Shown piece by piece: positions 1 through 6,505 of a DNA stretch of 7,398 bases; the first letter of the stretch is position 1, and every line of letters starts with the position of its first letter. Made by a program: the position numbers and the translations under genes. The stretch comes from Firmicutes bacterium UBA3936 (lineage in GTDB: Bacteria > Bacillota > Dethiobacteria > Dethiobacterales > Dethiobacteraceae): positions 21,995 to 29,392 of the forward strand of contig DGEC01000023.1 in assembly GCA_002385745.1 (NCBI GenBank), read 5' to 3'. The notes below the pieces were generated by a model that made no database searches, was not told where the DNA came from, and saw nothing but the letters and a program-made list of their open reading frames with translations.

Positions 1-1263
1 ACCAGCGGCAACAACCGCCTGGGCGGCGACGATTTTGACGACAGAATCATAAAATACCTGGTCGAAGAGTTCAAGAAAACAGAAGGAGTTGACCTTTCCA
101 CCGACAAGATGGCCATGCAGCGGCTGAAGGAAGCTGCGGAAAAGGCCAAAATTGAACTATCAAGCGTAACGACAACCAACATCAACCTGCCCTTTATTAC
201 TGCCACATCCGAAGGGCCCAAGCACCTGGACATGACGCTGACCAGGGCAAAATTCAACGAGCTGACGGAAGACCTGGTGGAGGCTACCATGGAGCCGACA
301 CGCAGGGCCCTGGCTGATGCCAATCTGCAGCCCGGTGAAATTGACAAGGTTATCCTGGTTGGCGGGTCCACCAGAATTCCCGCCGTTCAGGAAGCCATTA
401 AGAAGCTGACCGGCAAGGAACCGCATAAAGGCGTCAACCCCGATGAGGTTGTGGCCATGGGAGCCGCCATCCAGGCAGGGGTGCTGGCCGGTGAGGTTAA
501 AGACGTCCTGCTGCTTGATGTTACGCCTCTTTCTTTGGGCATCGAGACACTGGGCGGGGTATTTACTAAAATTATTGAAAGAAACACCACAATTCCGACG
601 GATAAAAAACAGATCTTTTCCACGGCGGCCGATAACCAGACCCAGGTGGAGATTCATGTCCTGCAGGGTGAACGTCCCATGGCTGCCGACAATAAAACAC
701 TGGGACGCTTTATTCTTGACGGCATTCCGCCCGCTCCGCGCGGTGTGCCCCAGATTGAAGTAACTTTTGAAATTGACCGCAACGGCATTGTCAGCGTGTC
801 GGCAAAGGACCTGGGGACACAAAGGGAACAGAAAATCACCATTACGGGCAGTACTGGCTTAAGTGAGCAGGAAATTGAAAGGATGGTCAAAGAAGCCGAG
901 CAGTTCTCTGAAGAAGACAGGAAGCGCAAAGAGCTGGCAGATGCCCGCAATGATGCTGACAACTTAATTTACAGCACGGAAAAAATGCTTAAAGATCTGG
1001 GAGACAAGGTGGACGGCTCCAAGAAGAGTGAAATTGAAGCAGCTATCGGCAGGCTGCGTGAAGCCGCCCGGAAGGATGATATCCAGGAGATTAAAAACGC
1101 CAGTGAAAACCTGACTAAGTACCTGCATGAACTGTCTGCACAGCTGTACCAGCAGCAGGCGCCGCAGGACGCCCAGCAGGGCGGAACTGCAGGCGGGGAG
1201 CAGGGCGACACCGTAGATGCCGAGTATGAAGTTGTCGATGAGGATGAAAAAGATAAAAAGTAA
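1..1263 (+). CDS. dnaK: Chaperone protein DnaK (Hsp70), 5'-truncated by window edge
   Basis: ATP-dependent cytosolic Hsp70 chaperone that binds exposed hydrophobic peptides and works with DnaJ and GrpE. The reading frame is open from base 1, so the CDS enters from the left; the first in-frame ATG (109) is internal and not the start. The 420 visible codons begin in the nucleotide-binding domain at TSGNNRLGGDDFD, shortly after the expected phosphate-binding signature. The Hsp70 signature VILVGGSTRIP lies at visible residues 117-127, the interdomain linker VLLLDVTP at about 169-176, followed by the beta substrate-binding domain (LSLGIETLGG onward) and the helical lid. The C-terminus is a Gln/Gly-rich flexible stretch ending in an acidic tail, AEYEVVDEDEKDKK. 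About 190 N-terminal residues should lie outside. Firmicutes dnaK is normally controlled by HrcA/CIRCE upstream of hrcA-grpE; that region is not in the window. The dnaJ start follows after 28 bases. Identity is secure. Confidence 0.98.
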   Translation, partial: TSGNNRLGGDDFDDRIIKYLVEEFKKTEGVDLSTDKMAMQRLKEAAEKAKIELSSVTTTNINLPFITATSEGPKHLDMTLTRAKFNELTEDLVEATMEPTRRALADANLQPGEIDKVILVGGSTRIPAVQEAIKKLTGKEPHKGVNPDEVVAMGAAIQAGVLAGEVKDVLLLDVTPLSLGIETLGGVFTKIIERNTTIPTDKKQIFSTAADNQTQVEIHVLQGERPMAADNKTLGRFILDGIPPAPRGVPQIEVTFEIDRNGIVSVSAKDLGTQREQKITITGSTGLSEQEIERMVKEAEQFSEEDRKRKELADARNDADNLIYSTEKMLKDLGDKVDGSKKSEIEAAIGRLREAARKDDIQEIKNASENLTKYLHELSAQLYQQQAPQDAQQGGTAGGEQGDTVDAEYEVVDEDEKDKK

Positions 1264-1291
1264 TTAAGGAAATTAAGGAACGGGAGAGCGC

Positions 1292-2419
1292 ATGGCCAAA
1301 CGAGATTATTATGAAATTCTGGGCGTGTCAAGGGATGCGTCTTCCGAAGAGATAAAAAAAGCTTTCCGGAAGCTGGCCCGCAAGTACCATCCGGATGTTA
1401 ACCCCGATGACAAGGACGCCGAAAAGAAATTCAAGGAAATAAAGGAAGCCTTTGATGTTTTAAGCGATCCCGAGCGGCGACAGCGGTACGACCAGTTCGG
1501 CTATGCTGCTGAAGAAGGTTTTGCCGGTTTCGGCCAGGGCGGGTTTACAGGTTTTGACGATATTTTCGGCAGTATCTTTGATGACTTTTTCGGCACCACT
1601 GTACGCACCCGTCGGCGCAGCGGCCCTGAACGGGGCAGCGATTTGCGGTATGATTTGGAGATTACCCTGGAGGAAGCAGCCTTTGGCGCAGAAAAAACCA
1701 TAAATGTTATACGTACCGAAAACTGTGATAAATGTGAAGGCAGCGGCGCCAAACCGGGAACAAAACCGGAAACCTGTACTTACTGCAACGGTACAGGGGA
1801 GCAGCAGGAAGTCCGCACCACTGCCTTCGGCCGCTTTGTCAACGTAAGGACATGCGAAGCCTGCGGCGGCACGGGAACGTTTATCAAGGAGCGCTGCCCC
1901 GGTTGCGGCGGTTCGGGCCGCATCGAGCGGGAGCGCAAAATAGATGTAAAAATCCCGGCCGGGGTAGATACCGGTTCCCGCCTGCGCATCAGCGGCGGCG
2001 GAGAAGCGGGCAGGCGCGGCGGACCGCCGGGCGATTTATATATCTTCATCCATGTTCGCAGGCATAAAATCTTTTCCCGGCAGGGGGACGACATTTACGT
2101 CGAAATTCCCATCTCCATTACCCAGGCGGCCCTGGGAACCGAACTGGAAGTTCCCACACTGGACGGGAAAGCCCGGCTTAAGATACCGGAAGGAACGCAG
2201 TCCGGGGCAACTTTCCGCCTGCGCGGCAAAGGGATTCGCCGCCTGCGCGGCTACGGCAGCGGCGACCAGCATGTCCGGGTCATAGTTCAGATTCCCAGGA
2301 AACTGTCTGCCCGGCAGAAGGAACTGCTGCGGGAATTCGCCAGGCTTTCCGGGGAAAAAACTGACGACAGCGACAAGGGTTTTATAGGTAAAATGAAAGA
2401 TGCCCTGGGAGGCAAGTAG
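1292..2419 (+). CDS. dnaJ: Chaperone protein DnaJ (type I/A Hsp40, complete)
   Basis: Co-chaperone that delivers substrates to DnaK and stimulates its ATPase. At 375 aa it has the full type A layout and usual length. The J domain (residues 1-70) carries the catalytic HPD at 33-35. A Gly/Phe-rich segment follows at about 76-101 (GFAGFGQGGFTGF and similar). The zinc-binding region has four CxxCxGxG repeats: CDKCEGSG (Cys145/148), CTYCNGTG (162/165), CEACGGTG (188/191) and CPGCGGSG (202/205). Two C-terminal beta domains follow to the end. The ATG is preceded by a purine-rich site (AAGGAACGGGAG, 1275-1286) with a 5-base gap, which supports the start. It lies 28 bases after dnaK and 12 bases before prmA, so co-transcription is very likely. 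All zinc ligands and the HPD are intact, so it should be functional. Confidence 0.98.
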   Translation: MAKRDYYEILGVSRDASSEEIKKAFRKLARKYHPDVNPDDKDAEKKFKEIKEAFDVLSDPERRQRYDQFGYAAEEGFAGFGQGGFTGFDDIFGSIFDDFFGTTVRTRRRSGPERGSDLRYDLEITLEEAAFGAEKTINVIRTENCDKCEGSGAKPGTKPETCTYCNGTGEQQEVRTTAFGRFVNVRTCEACGGTGTFIKERCPGCGGSGRIERERKIDVKIPAGVDTGSRLRISGGGEAGRRGGPPGDLYIFIHVRRHKIFSRQGDDIYVEIPISITQAALGTELEVPTLDGKARLKIPEGTQSGATFRLRGKGIRRLRGYGSGDQHVRVIVQIPRKLSARQKELLREFARLSGEKTDDSDKGFIGKMKDALGGK

Positions 2420-2431
2420 GGGAGTTGCCGG

Positions 2432-3364
2432 ATGAAAATATTGGAAGTCAGCATCCATACGCAACAGGAAAGCGCGGAAGCCGTCTCCGCCATGCTTATG
2501 GAACTGGGAGCCGGCGGGACGGTGCTTGAAGAAGCCTTTGATTGGGAAAGGGCAAAAAGAGAAGGCTTGGGCGACTATTTCCCGGAAGAAAAAGGACTGC
2601 AGGCTAAAGAAACGATTGTACGGGGATACTTCCCCGTTTCTTTTTTAGGTTCCGCTGCTGAAAAAAAACTCAGGGAATTTGTAGCCCGCCTGCCTTTTTA
2701 CGGCTTTCCCGGCGGGACTGTTGCCATACGGGAAGTGGACGATAAAGACTGGGTAAGTTCCTGGAAGGAATACTGGCAGCCGACACCGGTAGGGGTAAAA
2801 CTTGTAATTGTCCCTGCCTGGTATGGGAAATACCGTGAGCAAGGGCGCCGTTCCCTCTACCTGGACCCGGGAGCGGCCTTTGGCACCGGCACCCATGAAA
2901 CCACCCGCCTGTGCCTGGAGAAGCTGGAAGAAATAAGGCTGCAGGGCAAGAGCGTGACTGATTTGGGCTGCGGTTCGGGAATTCTAGCCCTGGCGGCAAA
3001 ACTGCTTGGGGCAGGCCGTACCGTTGGCGTGGACCATGATGAACTGGCAGTCCGCAGCAGCCGGGAAAACGCAGCCCGGAACGGCCTTGAGGCAACCTTC
3101 TTCCGGGGCAACTTGCTGGAGGAGGAATGCTGGCGCAAGCTTCCGCAGTCAGATATAATTACCGCCAATCTTACCGCCGACCTGATAATAGCCATCAGCC
3201 ACAGGCTGGAAAGCAAGCTTTTGCCCGGAGGACAAATAATTGCTTCGGGAATTATTGCTTCCCGGAAAGAGGAAACGGCAGCCCGGCTGCAGAAATGCGG
3301 TCTGGTATTGGAGGAAGAAAAGAGCGACGGGCAGTGGACGGCTTTGATTCTGGGGAGGAAATAA
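2432..3364 (+). CDS. prmA: Ribosomal protein L11 methyltransferase PrmA
   Basis: S-adenosylmethionine-dependent methyltransferase that methylates ribosomal protein L11 (Lys and N-terminal amino groups in characterised homologues). The 310 aa length is normal for the family. A small N-terminal recognition domain (about 1-110) leads into a linker with DWVSSWKEYWQP, close to the usual PrmA DWxxxWKxYxxP. Hallmarks follow: DPGAAFGTGTHETT (145-158), the SAM-binding motif I DLGCGSG (177-183), an acidic residue ending strand 2 (Asp201 in GVDHDE), and ANLTAD (245-250) where many relatives have ANILA. The C-terminal SGII corresponds to the usual SGIL. The AGGGGAG site (2418-2424) overlaps the dnaJ stop codon and sits 7 bases before the ATG. 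The stop shares one base with the rsmE start (TAATG), suggesting translational coupling. In B. subtilis the equivalent is yqeT in the dnaK operon. Confidence 0.95.
   Translation: MKILEVSIHTQQESAEAVSAMLMELGAGGTVLEEAFDWERAKREGLGDYFPEEKGLQAKETIVRGYFPVSFLGSAAEKKLREFVARLPFYGFPGGTVAIREVDDKDWVSSWKEYWQPTPVGVKLVIVPAWYGKYREQGRRSLYLDPGAAFGTGTHETTRLCLEKLEEIRLQGKSVTDLGCGSGILALAAKLLGAGRTVGVDHDELAVRSSRENAARNGLEATFFRGNLLEEECWRKLPQSDIITANLTADLIIAISHRLESKLLPGGQIIASGIIASRKEETAARLQKCGLVLEEEKSDGQWTALILGRK
3352..3358 (+). promoter_or_regulatory. Ribosome binding site that fixes the rsmE start
   Basis: GGGGAGG lies inside the last codons of prmA, 5 bases before the ATG at 3364. The same frame stays open upstream to 3127 within prmA, so this strong Shine-Dalgarno match, together with the family-typical N-terminus MNRFFYE, decides that translation starts at 3364 and not earlier. 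Confidence 0.85.
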
Positions 3365-4104
3365 TGAACCGCTTTTTTTACGAAGCCAATCAAAAAACCG
3401 GGGATACGGTATTCCTGCAGGGTGAAGATGTTCATCACCTGACCCGTGTTTTGCGTGTGCAAACAGGCGACTTGCTGGAACTTTGCGGTCCGGGCGGCAT
3501 CTGTCGTCTTGCGGAAATAACCGCTGTGGCAAAGGATCAGGTCTGCTGCAGGCTTTTGGAAGGGCTGCCCGGCAGCGAGCCGCGGGCAAAAGTTGACCTG
3601 GCTTTCGGACTCTTGAAAGGCGAGAAAACTGATTTTGTGCTGCAGAAAGGAACGGAGCTCGGAGTAAGCGCCTTTCTGCCTTTCTTAAGCAGCCGCACCG
3701 TAGTTAAAGTGCAGAAAGATAAAGATAGCAAGCAAAAACGCCGACAAAGAATTGTCCGCTCCGCCGCAGGCCAGGCCCGCCGCTCATTGCTTCCCGCAGT
3801 GCGGGAAGCTGTTCCCTTTAACGAACTTTTGCAGCGGTTTGCGGAATATGAACTGGTCCTCTTCTTCTGGGAGGAGGCTGCCGGGGAAAATTCCCCCCTG
3901 CAGCTCAGGGAGGAAATCGGGCGCTGCAGGCGGCTGCTGGTAGTAACCGGCCCGGAAGGGGGCTTTTCTGCAGAGGAAGCGGGGCAGGCCCGAAAAGCCG
4001 GGGCGAAGCTTTTTACACTTGGCCCCCGCATTCTGCGGGCGGAAACGGCGGCCGTTGTCGCCGCAGCCCTCTGCCTCTATGAAGCGGGAGATTTGGGAGG
4101 ATAA
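3364..4104 (+). CDS. rsmE: 16S rRNA (uracil(1498)-N3)-methyltransferase RsmE
   Basis: SPOUT-class (knotted) methyltransferase that makes m3U1498 in 16S rRNA of the 30S subunit using SAM. The 246 aa length is typical. The N-terminal PUA-like RNA-binding domain begins MNRFFYEA and contains the family motif HHLTRVLR (24-31). The catalytic domain shows LLKGEKTDFVLQKGTELGV (about 83-101), the SAM-knot motif VTGPEGGFS (194-202) and LGPRILRAETA (219-229). The start at 3364 overlaps the prmA stop by one base. Two positions differ from the usual pattern as I recall it: KRRQRI (125-130) where most have RWQRI, and SAAGQARR (133-140) where EAAEQSGR is common. The trefoil-knot motifs are intact, so activity is expected. 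Only 3 bases separate it from mtaB. The B. subtilis counterpart is yqeU. Confidence 0.95.
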   Translation: MNRFFYEANQKTGDTVFLQGEDVHHLTRVLRVQTGDLLELCGPGGICRLAEITAVAKDQVCCRLLEGLPGSEPRAKVDLAFGLLKGEKTDFVLQKGTELGVSAFLPFLSSRTVVKVQKDKDSKQKRRQRIVRSAAGQARRSLLPAVREAVPFNELLQRFAEYELVLFFWEEAAGENSPLQLREEIGRCRRLLVVTGPEGGFSAEEAGQARKAGAKLFTLGPRILRAETAAVVAAALCLYEAGDLGG

Positions 4105-4107
4105 AAA

Positions 4108-5409
4108 ATGGCAACTGCAGCTTTTTATACCCTGGGATGCAAAGTAAATCAGACTGAAACCGCCGCCCTGCAGCAGCTGCTCGCCGGACACGGCTACAGG
4201 ACAGTGGATTTTCGGGAAAAAGCCGATGTCTATATCATTAACACCTGTACGGTAACCCATCTCAGCGACCGCAAATCACGGCAGATGATACGCCGGGCCC
4301 GGCGCATCAACCCCGAAGCCGTTATTGTGGTTACCGGCTGCTATGCCCAGGTAGCGGCTGAAGAAGTAATGAAAATACCTGAAGCCGACCTGGTGGTGGG
4401 AACCCATGCCCGGGAAAACCTGCCGGAGCTGATTGAAAAGGCAAAAACCGCCCGTCTCAATGCCGTGGTGCCTTTAAGTGAAAAACATGGTTTTGAGCGG
4501 CTGGAGGCGGCGCAGACGGGAGAGAGGACCAGGGCGTTTCTCAAAATACAGGAAGGTTGCCGCCAGTTTTGCTCCTACTGCATAGTTCCCCTTGCCCGCG
4601 GCCCCCTTTACAGCCGCCCCGTGGAAGAAACGGTCAGGATTGCCGGGGAACTGGCGGCGGAAGGCTTCCGTGAGCTGGTGCTGACGGGAGTGCACCTGGG
4701 CTACTACGGCCATGACCTGGACGGGGAAGCAACAATAAGCAGCCTGCTACGCGAACTTGTAAAAATCGAAGGACTTCAGAGAATCCGCCTTTCTTCCCTG
4801 GAACCGACGGAAATAACAACTGAACTGGTTGATTTAATACTTGAGGAAGAAAAAATCTGCCGGCACCTGCATTTGCCGCTGCAAAGCGGGGATGACTTCA
4901 TCCTAAAGCAGATGAACCGCCGGTACAGCGCCGCTGAGTTCTTGCACCTTGTTATGTGGCTGCGCTCCCGGATACCCGACATTGCCCTGACGACCGATGT
5001 TATGGTCGGCTTTCCACAGGAAACGGAAATCCATTTTAACAACACGGTGCGTGTTGTCCGGGAGGCCGCTTTCAGCCGCCTGCATGTTTTTAAATATTCT
5101 CCCCGCCGCGGCACCCCGGCCGCCGCCTTTCCGGGCCAGGTGCCGGCAAAGGAAAAGGAAAAACGCAGCCGCCGCCTCATTGCCGTGGGCAGGGAACTGG
5201 CGGCGGACTATCACCGGAAGTTTATAGGCAAAAAGGTGGATGTGCTGTTTGAAGAAGCCGCCGGGGATAAAATTACCGGCTTTACCGAACATTATGTCCG
5301 TGTCAGCGCTCCAAGCGCGCCGGAACTTCTCGGCAAAATCGCACCGGTTGCTGTCACTGCCGTCTCCGCGGAAGGCCTCGAAGGAACAATAGTAGAACCT
5401 GCAGGATAA
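4108..5409 (+). CDS. mtaB: tRNA t6A37 methylthiotransferase MtaB (radical SAM)
   Basis: Converts t6A to ms2t6A at position 37 of ANN-decoding tRNAs, inserting sulfur and a methyl group with two [4Fe-4S] clusters and SAM. The 433 aa length is normal. The N-terminal methylthiotransferase domain carries its three cluster cysteines in TLGCKVNQTE (Cys11), INTCTVT (Cys47) and VTGCYAQ (Cys78). The radical-SAM CxxxCxxC is GCRQFCSYC (Cys151, 155, 158), followed by LTGVHLGYYGHDL (192-204), LHLPLQSGDD (254-263), MVGFPQETE (299-307) and YSPRRGTPAA (330-339). A C-terminal TRAM-type RNA-binding domain starts near KFIGKKVDVL (371). KVNQTE and the overall shape fit MtaB (B. subtilis YqeV) better than MiaB or RimO, and the operon position agrees. 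GGGAGG at 4095-4100 lies 7 bases before the ATG. All six cluster cysteines are present. Confidence 0.96.
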   Translation: MATAAFYTLGCKVNQTETAALQQLLAGHGYRTVDFREKADVYIINTCTVTHLSDRKSRQMIRRARRINPEAVIVVTGCYAQVAAEEVMKIPEADLVVGTHARENLPELIEKAKTARLNAVVPLSEKHGFERLEAAQTGERTRAFLKIQEGCRQFCSYCIVPLARGPLYSRPVEETVRIAGELAAEGFRELVLTGVHLGYYGHDLDGEATISSLLRELVKIEGLQRIRLSSLEPTEITTELVDLILEEEKICRHLHLPLQSGDDFILKQMNRRYSAAEFLHLVMWLRSRIPDIALTTDVMVGFPQETEIHFNNTVRVVREAAFSRLHVFKYSPRRGTPAAAFPGQVPAKEKEKRSRRLIAVGRELAADYHRKFIGKKVDVLFEEAAGDKITGFTEHYVRVSAPSAPELLGKIAPVAVTAVSAEGLEGTIVEPAG

Positions 5410-5522
5410 ATGCCGCCTTGCTTTTCTGCCTGCCATTTTTCTTGGAAGATAAGGACATATTTTTGTCCGCAGGCGAATAGCATTGAATTGGAATAAGACA
5501 GGCGGAAGAGAGGTGGAAAGGC
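5410..5522 (+). other. Intergenic gap between mtaB and the exported-protein gene
   Basis: This 113-base gap is the longest inside the operon-like block. It contains a small hairpin, GGACA (5453-5457), 6-base loop, TGTCC (5464-5468). GCCTGC (5428-5433) could pair with GCAGGC (5469-5474) outside it, leaving a 19-base bulge. There is no T-tract after the stem, so it does not look like a terminator. I could not place a -35/-10 pair with good spacing. Whether the next gene has its own promoter is open. Confidence 0.3.
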
Positions 5523-6071
5523 ATGGCCAAAAGCAGGATGTTTGTGGTGGAAGCACGGCGGCTCCTACCGTTGCTTTTTCTATTGGTGCTGTTGGTGTCC
5601 CTGTCGGTATATGATTCCTTTCGGGTCAGCCCTGCAATAGCGCCGGAGGAAGCTGCCAGGAAGAAAGAGGTTAGCTTTACTACTGCTGATCAGGGCGAAA
5701 GAAAGGATACTCCAACATTCCGCCTGGCGGCAGACGGTGAGGAGTGGGCAAAAATTGCGGAAGAATGGTCCCTGTCCCTTCCGGATTACCCCTATCAGCC
5801 TCAGCATGAAATAGCTGTTTTTGTCCTGCATGCGGATGTAAACGACGTCTATACCGTTCCAAAGGGAGACGGCCGGTTGGAAGTAATAGTTCAAGCAACC
5901 CCCAAGCGTGACCGCTACCAGGTCATAACCCTGCCGGCAACGGATGTCGTCCTGGAGGAAGGCACGGTTACCTGGAAGCTGGTTGATAGAAAACAAAACG
6001 TCCTGGACCAGATCGTCAGGGAAAAAACCCAGGAAACAATATCCGAAGTCGAGGAATTGCCGCAGAAATAA
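5523..6071 (+). CDS. Membrane-anchored exported protein of unknown function, possibly PrcB-like
   Basis: I do not recognise this 182 aa protein with certainty. It starts with a basic N-terminus (MAKSRMFVVEARR), then one hydrophobic segment at about 14-30 (LLPLLFLLVLLVSLSVY), with no lipobox cysteine, so it is likely a single-pass protein with its bulk outside the membrane. Residues 64-140 have the pattern of small beta-rich domains of the PrcB C-terminal type: GEEWAKIAEEW, then a Pro/Tyr stretch, a beta strand HEIAVFVL, a loop, RLEVIVQATP and YQVITLP. The usual TGGY loop of PrcB is missing (DVNDVYTV stands there), so this assignment is weak. The C-terminal tail is charged and probably helical. 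AGAGGTGG (5509-5516) lies 6 bases before the ATG and supports the start. A terminator follows 3 bases after the stop, so this is the last gene of its transcription unit. Confidence 0.85.
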   Translation: MAKSRMFVVEARRLLPLLFLLVLLVSLSVYDSFRVSPAIAPEEAARKKEVSFTTADQGERKDTPTFRLAADGEEWAKIAEEWSLSLPDYPYQPQHEIAVFVLHADVNDVYTVPKGDGRLEVIVQATPKRDRYQVITLPATDVVLEEGTVTWKLVDRKQNVLDQIVREKTQETISEVEELPQK

Positions 6072-6074
6072 GCG

Positions 6075-6109
6075 AAAAGAGGCCTGCCAACCGGCAGCCC
6101 TCTTTTTTT
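6075..6109 (+). terminator. Rho-independent terminator closing the dnaK-side transcription unit
   Basis: GAGGCCTGCC (6079-6088) pairs with GGCAGCCCTC (6093-6102) across an AACC loop: ten positions with a single C-C mismatch. The stem is followed by seven T residues (6103-6109), and four A residues before the stem (6075-6078) can extend it against the T-tract. A further T-rich stretch follows to about 6121. It lies directly after the stop of the exported-protein gene and separates the housekeeping block from the restriction genes. Confidence 0.93.
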
Positions 6110-6110
6110 G

Positions 6111-6505
6111 CCTTTTTCTTTCATGACGGAACTTCTGCTATTTTCTATATTTTACACCCTAAAGCTTATGATAACGGCATGATTACACTAAATGAATACG
6201 GGGTAGTTAATCTCAAAGGGAAAAATCTGTATAAAATATTTGGGCAGAAAGCAAAACTTATAAACTCCGGCTCTCCCATTCCTTATATATTTAAATTCAC
6301 CTCCACTCTAACTAGGGGTAAGGTGCTTTTTTTATATTTGGGTGTAGAAAAATTTTCAGCGGGACTTTCAGCCGACGATTCTGGTTAATCAACAGCTTCT
6401 AATTGGCTTATAACACAATAAACCTCTGATCGTCAAAAAGGCAAAATACGCTATTATCAACTAAATCTGACATATATCGGGAGGGTTTTACAGGGAATAT
6501 AGAGA
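6111..6505 (+). other. A+T-rich stretch without a convincing gene
   Basis: About 395 bases between the terminator and the HNH gene. Hand counting over 6181-6480 gives about 35% G+C, clearly below the operon to the left. No tRNA, CRISPR or clear inverted repeat was seen. A 69-codon open frame at 6179-6388 has no ribosome binding site and no recognisable motif. A promoter for the restriction genes should lie here; TATAAC (6409-6414) is a possible -10, but no fitting -35 was found. The last ~85 bases, read in the HNH frame, are open from 6422 to a TAG at 6500 and faintly resemble the N-terminal part that the HNH protein lacks. A GGGAGGG motif at 6479-6485 has no start codon at a suitable distance. 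Confidence 0.5.

Noticed and set aside
160..822. Long minus-strand open frame (220 codons) opposite dnaK
   Set aside because: It is the well-known antisense shadow of dnaK, a frame that has been misannotated in databases as NAD-specific glutamate dehydrogenase. It has no own signals, and dnaK on the plus strand is certain.
1264..1291. Possible CIRCE operator or promoter between dnaK and dnaJ
   Set aside because: The 28-base gap holds no TTAGCACTC/GAGTGCTAA halves; it contains only the dnaJ ribosome site.
3127..3363. Upstream extension of rsmE by 79 codons inside prmA
   Set aside because: RsmE proteins begin with an MNRFFYE-like sequence, the ATG at 3364 has a strong GGGGAGG before it, and the extension is an out-of-frame reading of prmA.
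2857..3462. Minus-strand open frame of 201 codons across the prmA/rsmE junction
   Set aside because: It lies opposite two well-supported genes and its low-complexity, Ser/Arg-rich translation shows no domain. It comes from the codon bias of the opposite strand.
4903..5556. Minus-strand open frame of 217 codons opposite mtaB and the following gap
   Set aside because: It is a shadow of mtaB, runs over the gap into the next gene, and has no recognisable motif.
6352..6376. Short direct repeat TTTCAGC, about 16 bases apart or less
   Set aside because: Seven bases repeated once, without larger structure, is not evidence of an attachment site or operator.
6179..6388. 69-codon open frame in the A+T-rich stretch, same frame as the HNH gene
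   Set aside because: No ribosome binding site precedes the ATG, the translation shows no family resemblance (including to the missing HNH N-terminus), and this length can occur by chance in such sequence.
6409..6414. TATAAC as a -10 box for the restriction genes
   Set aside because: No acceptable -35 lies 16-18 bases upstream. In a region this A+T-rich such hexamers are expected by chance, so I did not call a promoter.
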